Assembly: GCF_900604955.1 (NCBI RefSeq)
Contig: NZ_UWPE01000001.1
Location: forward strand, 1,364,001-1,428,000
Direction: 5' to 3'
Origin: Neoactinobaculum massilliense
Lineage (GTDB): Bacteria > Actinomycetota > Actinomycetes > Actinomycetales > Actinomycetaceae
Length of the DNA: 64,000 nt
In this document: piece after piece, positions 43,797-51,430 of the stretch
Position numbering within the stretch: position 1 is the first letter of the stretch
Layout of the letters: each line of letters begins with the position of its first letter
Position numbers and translations under genes: made by a program
Notes under the pieces: model-generated
Seen by the model: only the letters and a program-made list of their open reading frames with translations
Database searches by the model: none
Told to the model about the DNA's origin: nothing

Positions 43797-46256
43797 ATGA
43801 AGGAAATGCCCACCGCGGCAGGAGCGGCTACCGGCCCCACCCGCCGCACGTTCCTCAAGTGGTCCGCTGTGGCCGGTGCTACAGCTGGCCTGGTGGCCTG
43901 CGCACCCAGCAACGACGCATTTTACAAGCGGACCAAGGCCACCACGCTGGTTCCGAACGGCACGGGCTCCACGGATGTGGATAAGACGGTGTGGAACGCC
44001 TGCCTGGCGAACTGCCAAAGCCGCTGCCCACTGCGCCTCCAGGTCAAGGACGGGCAGGTGGTACGCGTACTACCGGACAATACCGGCGGGAATGACATTG
44101 ATAATCTCCGCAATCTCGCGTGTGTGCGCGGACGCAACCAGCGCGAGCGCATCTACTCTCCCGACCGCCTCAAGCGTCCAATGAAGCGCGCAGGAAAGCG
44201 CGGCGAGGATAAGTGGGTAGAAATCAGCTGGCAGGAAGCGTTTGACACCATCGCCTCCGAACTCAAGCGCGTGAAGGAAACCTATGGCAACGAGGCTATT
44301 TGGTTCCACTACGGCACGGGCTCTACCGGCGGCAATATCCTTCAGCGTGGATGCTGGCCGCGCCTACTTAACTGTTTCGGAGGCTATCTGCAGTTCTATG
44401 GCAGCTACTCCACCGCGCAAATCACGGACTCCTCCAAGTACTTCTGGGGAGAGGTCGCCACCTCCAACTCACTGGAAGATGCGAAGAACTCTAAACTGCA
44501 GTTGTTTTGGGGGAACAATCCCCTCGAAACCCGCATGTCCGGCGGTGGTGAACTCGCTGTAGTCCAGAAAACACGCGAGGACTACCACGTGCGCACCATT
44601 GTCATTGACCCTCGCTACTCAGAAACCGCGCAGGACATTGCGGACGCGTGGATCCCTATTCGTCCCGGCACCGACGCCGCCCTCGTTGCGGCGCTGATCT
44701 GGGTGCTGTTGGACGAGGGCCTCCAGGATCAGGACTTCCTGGACAAGTACTGCGTCGGCTTCGATGAAGACCACATGCCCGACGGCGTTCCAGCCGGCCA
44801 GTCCTACCGCTCCTACGTTGAAGGAAAGGGTCCGGACGGGGTCGAAAAAACACCCGAGTGGGCCGCAGCCATTACCGGCGTGCCAGCAACCACCATCATT
44901 AAGTTGGCCCGCGAGTTGGGTACGACGAAGCCCGTTGCAATCACCCAGGGCTGGGGCATGCAGCGGTCGGCCGGCGGAGAAAATTCCTCTCGCGCAGTAT
45001 TCACCTTGGCGTGTGCCCTGGGTCAGGTAGGTATCGCCGGTGGTGGCACCGGCGCTCGGGAGGGAAATTCCAAACTTCCGATTGCTATGTTCCCGAACTA
45101 CGACGGCGAGGAGCCACCCGTTACTACGGCCATCTCCTGCTTCAACTGGGTAGATACCATTGACCATGGCGAACGCATGACGGCGGAGCATGACGGTGTG
45201 CGCGGAAAAGATAAGCTCGATGTTGGTATCAAACTCATGGTGCTTAGCGCATCGAACGCGCTGATCAATCAGCACAACGACATCAAGCACACCGAGAAAG
45301 TTCTTTCCGATACCTCGAAGGCCGAATTTATCCTGGTGATTGACCACCAGCACACACCCACCGTCCGGTGGGCAGACATGGTGCTGCCCTCCACCACCAA
45401 CTTCGAAGATTTCGATTTGGTTCCTGGTATGAGCTGTGGCGATATGGGCTGGGCCATCTGGGCACAGAAGGCCATTGATCCGCTCTATGACTGCAAGGGC
45501 GGCTACGAGATGTGCACCGAGGTGGCAAAGCGACTGGGCATCGAGCAGGAATTCACTCAGGGCCGCACCCAGGAAGAATGGCGCGAATACCTCTGGAAGA
45601 AGTCCAAGGAGCAGATTCCCAATCTCCCCAGCATGGAGGAGTTCGAGAAGACGGGATACTACCGCCACCACTTCGATCCGCCGTTCATCGCCTTTGAGGA
45701 CTTCCAGAAGGATCCTGAAGCTAACCCACTGAGCACGGACTCCGGCAAAATTGAGATTTTCTCCAAGAAAATCTACGACGAATCAAAGACCTGGACCTTC
45801 GATTTCCCAGAGGACCATATCTACCCGATCGCGGTGCAGGCTTCGCAGTTCGAAGATTGGCAAGCTGCCAAGACTTCAAAGAAGTACCCGCTCCAACTCA
45901 TCGGCCATCATTTCAAGGGACGTACGCATTCCTCCTATGCGAACCTTCCCAAGAATCAGGAGGCGCATCCACAGCAGGTGTGGATTAACCCCATCGATGC
46001 CAAGAAGCGCGGTATCTCCAACATGGACATGGTGGATGTGTTCAACGATCGCGGGCGGCTCCGGATTCCCGCGCGCGTTACCCCTCGCGTTATCCCTGGC
46101 GTGGTCTCGGTGCCTCAAGGCGCCTGGTACATGCCGGACAAGAATGGCGTGGACCGGGGCGGCAACATCAATCTGCTCACGAAGTACCACCCTTCGGCTC
46201 TAGCAAAGGGGAACCCTGCTAACTCAGCGATTGTTGAGGTGGAACGGACCAGGTAG
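43797..46256 (+). CDS. dmsA: DMSO-reductase-family molybdoenzyme catalytic subunit 2
   Basis: 819 residues from ATG 43797 (GTG 43794 is an alternative). Tat leader RRTFLKW with Arg16-Arg17 and a lipobox-like LVAC (Cys35). [4Fe-4S] ligands are Cys69, 73, 77 and 109. GGYLQFYGSYST holds the predicted Mo-ligand Ser, followed by GNNPLETRMSGGGE. The C-terminal MGD domain has LIGHHFKGRTHSSY and VSVPQGAWYMP. Many long blocks are identical to the subunit at 37990, so the two are paralogues. The dmsB, dmsC and chaperone genes follow, making this the complete DmsABC system. Confidence 0.93.
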   Translation: MKEMPTAAGAATGPTRRTFLKWSAVAGATAGLVACAPSNDAFYKRTKATTLVPNGTGSTDVDKTVWNACLANCQSRCPLRLQVKDGQVVRVLPDNTGGNDIDNLRNLACVRGRNQRERIYSPDRLKRPMKRAGKRGEDKWVEISWQEAFDTIASELKRVKETYGNEAIWFHYGTGSTGGNILQRGCWPRLLNCFGGYLQFYGSYSTAQITDSSKYFWGEVATSNSLEDAKNSKLQLFWGNNPLETRMSGGGELAVVQKTREDYHVRTIVIDPRYSETAQDIADAWIPIRPGTDAALVAALIWVLLDEGLQDQDFLDKYCVGFDEDHMPDGVPAGQSYRSYVEGKGPDGVEKTPEWAAAITGVPATTIIKLARELGTTKPVAITQGWGMQRSAGGENSSRAVFTLACALGQVGIAGGGTGAREGNSKLPIAMFPNYDGEEPPVTTAISCFNWVDTIDHGERMTAEHDGVRGKDKLDVGIKLMVLSASNALINQHNDIKHTEKVLSDTSKAEFILVIDHQHTPTVRWADMVLPSTTNFEDFDLVPGMSCGDMGWAIWAQKAIDPLYDCKGGYEMCTEVAKRLGIEQEFTQGRTQEEWREYLWKKSKEQIPNLPSMEEFEKTGYYRHHFDPPFIAFEDFQKDPEANPLSTDSGKIEIFSKKIYDESKTWTFDFPEDHIYPIAVQASQFEDWQAAKTSKKYPLQLIGHHFKGRTHSSYANLPKNQEAHPQQVWINPIDAKKRGISNMDMVDVFNDRGRLRIPARVTPRVIPGVVSVPQGAWYMPDKNGVDRGGNINLLTKYHPSALAKGNPANSAIVEVERTR

Positions 46257-46308
46257 CGGGCCGCACGCCACCTCGGACGTCGGTGCCGATCCGCCGCCGC
46301 GGACGCCA

Positions 46309-46350
46309 GTGCTAGCGCTGCACGAGCAGGTGCCGGCACCGGAGTAGCAC
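46309..46350. terminator. Long imperfect hairpin after dmsA2
   Basis: GTGCTA (46309-46314) pairs with TAGCAC (46345-46350), enclosing the perfect palindrome GGTGCCGGCACC (46329-46340). It lies about 50 bp after the dmsA2 stop, has no T-run, and could terminate or stabilise the dmsA2 transcript ahead of dmsB. Confidence 0.45.
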
Positions 46351-46421
46351 TAACAGCGTCCCCGTGCGGCCGGTGGGTAACCACCCGAGCTGACCGGTGC
46401 GACGCGTGCGCGAACGGCGTC

Positions 46422-46595
46422 GTAACACGAACCGCCCGGCGTGGGCTGAACGTCCCGCACCACAGACGCGGCCCCGTTTCCACAACACGTCCCTCACGTA
46501 AAAACGGCCGACCCGCTCAAATACCGGCGGGCGCGGGACCTATCCTCAAACTAGAACTAAATGACACCTGTCTATCATCGGGTGATTCAGGTGTC
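46422..46595 (+). promoter_or_regulatory. dmsB upstream control region
   Basis: The 429-bp gap between dmsA2 and dmsB is unusually long for subunits of one enzyme. Positions 46422-46510 resemble the block upstream of dmsA1. AGAACTAAATGAC (46553-46565) nearly copies the word upstream of dmsA2. An inverted repeat GACACCTG (46563-46570) / CAGGTGTC (46588-46595) with a 17-bp spacer follows, about 90 bp before the dmsB ATG. A separate dmsB promoter seems likely. Confidence 0.5.
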
Positions 46596-46685
46596 GGCAG
46601 TGCGCAACATCGGCAGCCCGCTTGATTGTTCTCGGACCCGCAAGGATCCGCGGCAACGGTCGGGCGTCTGCAAGAAGGAACGGTT

Positions 46686-47372
46686 ATGACATCGACCCTC
46701 ATTCCTAAACCGGGGAACCACGAGACGGCTTCGGAGCCCTACACGCAGAAGGGCGCCAACTACGGTTTCTACTTCAACCAGACGCTCTGCAACGGCTGCA
46801 AGGCCTGCCAGATCGCGTGCAAGGACAAGCACGATCTCCCGGTGGGTGTCACCTGGCGCCGCGTCATTGAGTACGACGGCGGTACGTGGCAGGTCAATGA
46901 AAAGGACGGCACGTTCACGCCGAACGTGTTCTCCTATTACACGTCGATCAGCTGCAACCACTGCGAGAACCCAATTTGCATGCAGGTGTGCCCCACTACG
47001 GCCATGAGCCGGCGCGAGGACGGCACCGTGTACGTGGACCAGTCCAAGTGCGTGGGCTGCCGCTACTGCCAGTGGGCCTGCCCCTACGGCGCCCCGCAGC
47101 TGGATTCCCGCACCGGCCGCATGTCTAAGTGCGACCTCTGCTATGACTACCGCGAACAGGGACAGAATCCGGCGTGCGTGGACGCCTGCCCGTCGCGCGC
47201 ACTCGGCTGGGGCCCCATTGACGCCCTCCGCAAGGAATACGGCGACGAGGCCGGTATTGCCCCACTCCCGGACCCGTCCATCACCGATCCCCACCTGGTC
47301 ATTACCCCGCACCGCGACGCGCAAAAGTGGGATGAGGGTACGGGCCAGATCCAAAATCCGAGTGAACTGTAG
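46686..47372 (+). CDS. dmsB: DMSO reductase iron-sulfur subunit
   Basis: About 228 residues from ATG 46686 (SD AGAAGGAA); a longer frame to 46626 is not conserved. Four ferredoxin-type cysteine groups for four [4Fe-4S] clusters are visible: CNGCKACQIAC, CNHCENPICMQVCP, CVGCRYCQWACP and CDLC followed by CVDACP. It passes electrons from the membrane anchor to the molybdenum subunit. There is no leader of its own, so it would be carried across the membrane by the Tat leader of DmsA. It is the only B subunit near the two dmsA genes and may serve both. Confidence 0.95.
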   Translation: MTSTLIPKPGNHETASEPYTQKGANYGFYFNQTLCNGCKACQIACKDKHDLPVGVTWRRVIEYDGGTWQVNEKDGTFTPNVFSYYTSISCNHCENPICMQVCPTTAMSRREDGTVYVDQSKCVGCRYCQWACPYGAPQLDSRTGRMSKCDLCYDYREQGQNPACVDACPSRALGWGPIDALRKEYGDEAGIAPLPDPSITDPHLVITPHRDAQKWDEGTGQIQNPSEL

Positions 47373-47380
47373 GGGGCGCC

Positions 47381-48463
47381 ATGCGAACCGCTGAACTGCC
47401 CATGATCCTGTTCACCACCATCGCGCAAATGTCGGTGGGGGCGTTCTGGGTGTTGGGAATCATCATGCTGCTGGGCCGCCGCCGCGGCGTCAGCGAAAAC
47501 ACCATCGCCCGCGTCACCCGGGCCGGCATGTACGCCGCCGGCCCACTGCTGGTGCTGGGCTTCTTTGCCGCGTTCTTCCATTTGGGCTACCCGCTCCACG
47601 CACCGTTCACGTTCCTTGGCCTGGGGCATTCCCCGCTGAGCGCCGAAATCACCTTCGGCGTGCTCTACGGCGTGGCCGGCCTCATTCTGGCCTGCCTGGA
47701 ATGGTTCCATAAGGGCGGCGCCTGGCGGCGAGCCTTCTGGATCATCACGGCCGCGGTGGGCCTGGGCCTCATTATCTCCATGGTCATGGTGTACTACACG
47801 GTGGTCACGGTGCCGGCCTGGCATTCGTGGTTCACCTGGGTGCTGTTCTTCGGCTCCACGTTCTTCACGGGCGCACTGGCGGATGCGCTTGCAATTACGG
47901 TGGCGTGGTTCCATCACCGCCGCGAGGAGGACGCCGCCTCCCCCGAGCCCACTACCTCCCGCAGGCCCGCTGCCTTCCGCGAGCCCGCCGTCGCCCCTCA
48001 TGAGTCCGAAGCCAAGGAGGCCGGGCCCGGGTTCTGGCATCGTGTGGGCGCCACTATGCGCCGTGGCCTATTCCCGGGTGGCCCACTCACGGACCAGCTC
48101 ACCAGCTTCTCCGTGTACGCCACCCGCTTCGCCGTGGCGCTTTCGGCTGCCGCCGGCATCATCCTGCTACTCGCCTACCCGTTCCAGATGGCGCGGCTGG
48201 GCATTAACGGAGGCGTGGAAACCGAAGTGGCGAGCAACATGCTGAGCCACGGGTGGCTGGCCATCCGCCTCATCTCCCTCGTAATTGCCATCGCACTGAT
48301 TGCCTTCGCCGCCCGCGATGAGGCCTACCGCACCTGCACACCCACCCGCAAACTGGTGCGGATCCTGACGATCGCGCTGGTGGTGGTGCTGGCCTCGGAG
48401 CTGCTCGGCCGCGGCCTGCACTACGAAGGCCTCATTCGCGTGGGTATCAACACGTTCAACTAG
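47381..48463 (+). CDS. dmsC: DMSO reductase membrane anchor subunit
   Basis: 360 residues, about eight membrane helices, starting MRTAELPMILFTTIAQMSVGAFWVLG, the typical DmsC N-terminus that oxidises menaquinol. A charged Glu/Pro-rich cytoplasmic loop of about 50 residues (around 185-235) splits the helices into two groups, an insertion relative to the compact E. coli protein. It starts 8 nt after dmsB. The last helix ends NTFN just before the chaperone genes. Confidence 0.92.
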   Translation: MRTAELPMILFTTIAQMSVGAFWVLGIIMLLGRRRGVSENTIARVTRAGMYAAGPLLVLGFFAAFFHLGYPLHAPFTFLGLGHSPLSAEITFGVLYGVAGLILACLEWFHKGGAWRRAFWIITAAVGLGLIISMVMVYYTVVTVPAWHSWFTWVLFFGSTFFTGALADALAITVAWFHHRREEDAASPEPTTSRRPAAFREPAVAPHESEAKEAGPGFWHRVGATMRRGLFPGGPLTDQLTSFSVYATRFAVALSAAAGIILLLAYPFQMARLGINGGVETEVASNMLSHGWLAIRLISLVIAIALIAFAARDEAYRTCTPTRKLVRILTIALVVVLASELLGRGLHYEGLIRVGINTFN

Positions 48464-48472
48464 GATCGTTTC

Positions 48473-49252
48473 GTGATCGACTCCGCCCTTTTGGACCGCT
48501 ACGCCGCCGTTTTCACTGTGCTCTCCGCGCTGCAGCTCTCACCCGCTACCGACGCCGCGGTGGGGCGCGTAGTGAATGCTCTCGATGAGTGGCCGCTCAC
48601 TGCCGACGCCGTTGCGACGCCACCCGAGCCGTTCGACGCCGGAGGTGAGGCGCCCGGCGCACGGTGGGATGCCGCGTGGGCACGGCGTGCTACCGGCTAC
48701 GGATTGACGCAGTTGCGCGCCTCGGTGGAACGGGGCGAGACAGCAGCCGTGCGTCGGCGCGACCAGGATCTCATGTATGGCATTTCCGCTACGGCGAAAG
48801 TACCGCCCTATGAGTCCGTGCACCGGTCCACGGACCACCTGGTGTTTGACCTGGAAACGCTGGAGGTACGCGCCAAGTATCGGGTGCTGGATCTGGAGGC
48901 ACCGAAGCTCAATAACGAGCCCGATGATCACATTGGGTTGGAGTTTGATTTCCTCTGCCAGTGCATTTTGCGAACACTGGACGGGAAAACCGAGTCGGAG
49001 CAACAGCGGCCCCTCGCGGTGGCGCTGGGCTTTACGCGGGATAACCTGCTGCGCTGGGCACCGCGAATGCTCACCTCGGCGGCCAGCCAGGCGGATACCG
49101 CGTGGCTGACGGGACTCGAGTGGGCCTCACTGGGAGCGATCCTGGACTGGACCGCCATCCTTGAGCGGGAGAATCTTCTTCAGCCCGATTGGCGCGGGCT
49201 GCCCGTGCGCTCACGGATCCGTGATGCCTTCAGCGCCGAGGCGGCGCAGTGA
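48473..49252 (+). CDS. TorD/DmsD-family molybdoenzyme chaperone 1
   Basis: 259 residues, all-helical and soluble. The hallmark of the family is seen in NEPDDHIGLEFDFLCQCIL, followed by LGFTRDNLLRWAPRML. These proteins bind the Tat leader and apoenzyme of DmsA/TorA and delay export until the molybdopterin cofactor is in. The protein is longer than DmsD (about 200 residues), with an extra stretch around residues 60-130. GTG 48473 lies 9 nt after dmsC. A second family member overlaps its end. Confidence 0.82.
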   Translation: MIDSALLDRYAAVFTVLSALQLSPATDAAVGRVVNALDEWPLTADAVATPPEPFDAGGEAPGARWDAAWARRATGYGLTQLRASVERGETAAVRRRDQDLMYGISATAKVPPYESVHRSTDHLVFDLETLEVRAKYRVLDLEAPKLNNEPDDHIGLEFDFLCQCILRTLDGKTESEQQRPLAVALGFTRDNLLRWAPRMLTSAASQADTAWLTGLEWASLGAILDWTAILERENLLQPDWRGLPVRSRIRDAFSAEAAQ

Positions 49253-49977
49253 CCTTTAATCCTTTTTCTGATCCGGCCCCCGCGGATTTTGCCGGCCGCG
49301 GTATTCGCCTCACCACCGCGGCAGCCGTTCTCTCCCGATTGTTTGCCGCCAGCCCGGAGCGCGGGCTCATGGAGAATCTCACCGATACAGCACTGCTGCG
49401 CCTGTGGCCACTGCGGGATAACGAATCGGTGGCGGGTGCGGACGCGATGGCCGCCATGGAGAACTCAATTTTTGAGATCCGTGACGATTACGTGGCACTG
49501 TTCGGCTTCCAGGGCACCGTGAGCCTGTCGGGCGCGGACACGCCCGGAGTATCCCCCGCCGCCGTATTCCAGTTGACCGCCCTCTACCGTGATGCGGACT
49601 ATCAGCCTGAGGCAAGCGGGCCCCTGGCGCCGGATCACATGGCGAGCGAATTGGGATTCCTCGGTTTCCTCGCCTCTCGCATCACGGCGATGTGCCGGGA
49701 GGGTGCCGGGCCGGATCCCAGCGTGAACCGCACCGCCGCGCCCGCCAACAAACGGGCCGGATGCGCCGCGGTGGCACTGGGTAGCGTCGGCGTGCGGTGC
49801 CTTGATTTTGCCGGCCCGCTCATGGACCGGGTGGTGGACGGCGTGGCTGCGCACGCCCGAACGGATTTCTACCGTGCGGCCGGCCGCATGCTTGCCGGTT
49901 TTTCCACGCAGGCACGGCGGTTCTTCGCGGATGTTGCCGGCAGCGCCGCGTTTACCGGAGCGGATACGCGTGGATAA
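49249..49977 (+). CDS. TorD/DmsD-family molybdoenzyme chaperone 2
   Basis: 242 residues, divergent from the preceding chaperone. The family motif reads LAPDHMASELGFLGFLAS, with an upstream SIFEIRDDYVALF matching the helix that contacts the leader. GTG 49249 overlaps the previous stop by 4 bp. Two chaperones for two DmsA paralogues suggests one per client, but a heteromer or a subfunctional pair is also possible. The C-terminal FYRAAGRMLAGFSTQARRFF helix fits the TorD fold. Confidence 0.82.
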   Translation: MTFNPFSDPAPADFAGRGIRLTTAAAVLSRLFAASPERGLMENLTDTALLRLWPLRDNESVAGADAMAAMENSIFEIRDDYVALFGFQGTVSLSGADTPGVSPAAVFQLTALYRDADYQPEASGPLAPDHMASELGFLGFLASRITAMCREGAGPDPSVNRTAAPANKRAGCAAVALGSVGVRCLDFAGPLMDRVVDGVAAHARTDFYRAAGRMLAGFSTQARRFFADVAGSAAFTGADTRG

Positions 49978-50851
49978 CCTGGGGCGCCTTATTCGATGGT
50001 TGGAAGCGCATGATCCCTACGCAATCGTGGTGCTTCACTGCCCCGGTACGGCGGCACCACGCGTGGGCGGGCGAGGGCTCGCCGTCGCATGGGATCAGCA
50101 TTTAGGCGTACTTGACCCGTCCGTGCTTGCCGAACTGCTCGCGGCGGGCGCGAGCGCCGTGCATATTGCGGCCTGCTCCGCATGCCAAAAGGCCGACACG
50201 CCCTCCCACCTTGGCGCACGGTTTGCTAGCGGGTACGTGCTTCCCTATACGCCGCCTCGTCGCCGGCCGCTGCGGCGCGGCACCCAGTTGAGCCTCACGG
50301 CGATCCCACTGCCGCGCCGCGCCCTGTTCGCCCCCATTCACGGCCCGATCCGCGGGCGGGATGCAGATCCGTTCCGCGCCTTCGCCGCCTGGCATCGCCT
50401 CGCCACCGCGGGCGTGGTGCCACTCCCGGCCGTGGCCCGGTGGGATGGCACCACGCCACTGGCAGACGCAGACGTGGATGCGCTCCACGCCATCCGCTGT
50501 GCCGCATGCTCGGACGGACTCGCGCACTGTCCGAACGGCGCCACCGACGCCCGCACCATCCGCGCCACCTACTCCACGCTCTGCCGTGCCTGCCGTACGG
50601 CTATCCACTACTGCACGCAGCACCGCGCCGGCGAAACCACGGCGGCGCGCGCCCTCGACGTCGTCGAACAGACGGCGGACCAGAATACCGTGCCGTGCGC
50701 GAAGTGCGGCGCGCCCCATCCGAAAGAGGAGGGACCACTGTGCCAGTTCTGCGCCTACCGGGCAGCACATCCGCTACAGGCGGCCGTGCCCGCGGCGGTG
50801 CTGGCGCAGTTCCCACCCGAGGTGAGGGCGAAGCTCACGGCCACCGACTAG
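49970..50851 (+). CDS. Uncharacterised cysteine-rich protein of the Dms operon
   Basis: I do not recognise the family. About 293 residues from GTG 49970, overlapping the previous stop by 8 bp; the frame is open to 49802 but lies within the chaperone gene. It has 13 cysteines, including five CxxC motifs: CSAC (about residue 73), CAAC, CRAC, CAKC and CQFC. The N-terminal half (VVLHCPG, then GASAVHIAACSACQ) loosely recalls Fe-S electron-transfer subunits such as the MvhD/hydrogenase delta type. The C-terminal half looks like zinc ribbons (CAKCGAPHPKEEGPLCQFC). No signal peptide or membrane helix. It could be an electron carrier, cofactor handler or scaffold. Confidence 0.7.
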   Translation: MDNLGRLIRWLEAHDPYAIVVLHCPGTAAPRVGGRGLAVAWDQHLGVLDPSVLAELLAAGASAVHIAACSACQKADTPSHLGARFASGYVLPYTPPRRRPLRRGTQLSLTAIPLPRRALFAPIHGPIRGRDADPFRAFAAWHRLATAGVVPLPAVARWDGTTPLADADVDALHAIRCAACSDGLAHCPNGATDARTIRATYSTLCRACRTAIHYCTQHRAGETTAARALDVVEQTADQNTVPCAKCGAPHPKEEGPLCQFCAYRAAHPLQAAVPAAVLAQFPPEVRAKLTATD

Positions 50852-50911
50852 GGCACACCCGCAGGAAGGCGACACCCTCTGCCAAAACCCACAGAAACCC
50901 ATTATGTTCTC

Positions 50912-50947
50912 TAAGAAAAGTATCGGAACAGTTAAATTTCTTATACT
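50912..50947 (+). promoter_or_regulatory. Candidate operator and -10 of the HTH-TOBE gene
   Basis: TAAGAAA (50912-50918) and TTTCTTA (50937-50943) form a perfect inverted repeat with an 18-nt spacer, overlapping TATACT (50942-50947), a good -10, 33 bp before the gene. The stretch is strikingly A+T-rich for this genome. Autorepression is inference. Confidence 0.45.
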
Positions 50948-50980
50948 CGCATCCACGCCCGGGCGGCCTACACTTCACCC

Positions 50981-51355
50981 ATGAACTACAAGATCTCCCA
51001 GGTGGCGCACCTGCTCGCCGTTTCTGATGATACCGTCCGCCGCTGGATCGACGACGGCCGCATCAGTGCCGTCCCAGGTACGTCTCCGCGGGAGGTCTCC
51101 GGCCAGTCCGTGGCACAGTACCTCCGCGAGCGGCACCCCGCCGATGCCTCTCATCACGCCTCCAACCGGAATCTGCTTGAGGGCATTGTGCTTGAGGTGA
51201 TTCGGGACAGGGTGGTGTCCCAGGTGGTGCTGCAATGCGGCAACTACCGCATCGTTTCGGTCATCACCACGGAGGCGGTGGACGCGCTGGGACTCGCGCC
51301 CGGGGTCATCGCGAATGCTCAGATCAAAGCCACCAGCGTGTCCGTGGTGAAGTAG
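50981..51355 (+). CDS. HTH-TOBE (Mop) molybdate-binding regulator
   Basis: 124 residues in two small domains. Residues 1 to about 50 are a MerR/excisionase-like HTH (YKISQVAHLLAVSDDTVRRWIDDGRI). Residues from about 60 are a TOBE/Mop domain (SNRNLLEGIVLEVIRD, then VVSVITTEAVDALGLAPG and ANAQIKATSV), which binds molybdate or tungstate. This is a minimal ModE-like sensor, common in actinobacteria and clostridia. Placed amid five molybdenum-dependent units, it is the likely molybdate-responsive switch. It starts 130 bp after the Cys-rich gene with its own candidate promoter. Confidence 0.88.
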   Translation: MNYKISQVAHLLAVSDDTVRRWIDDGRISAVPGTSPREVSGQSVAQYLRERHPADASHHASNRNLLEGIVLEVIRDRVVSQVVLQCGNYRIVSVITTEAVDALGLAPGVIANAQIKATSVSVVK

Positions 51356-51430
51356 CCGGTGAAATTCAAACAACCCGCCCGCCAGCGGCCCAACCGGGAC
51401 CGGTGGGGACTGCCGGCGGTGCGGCGCTAG

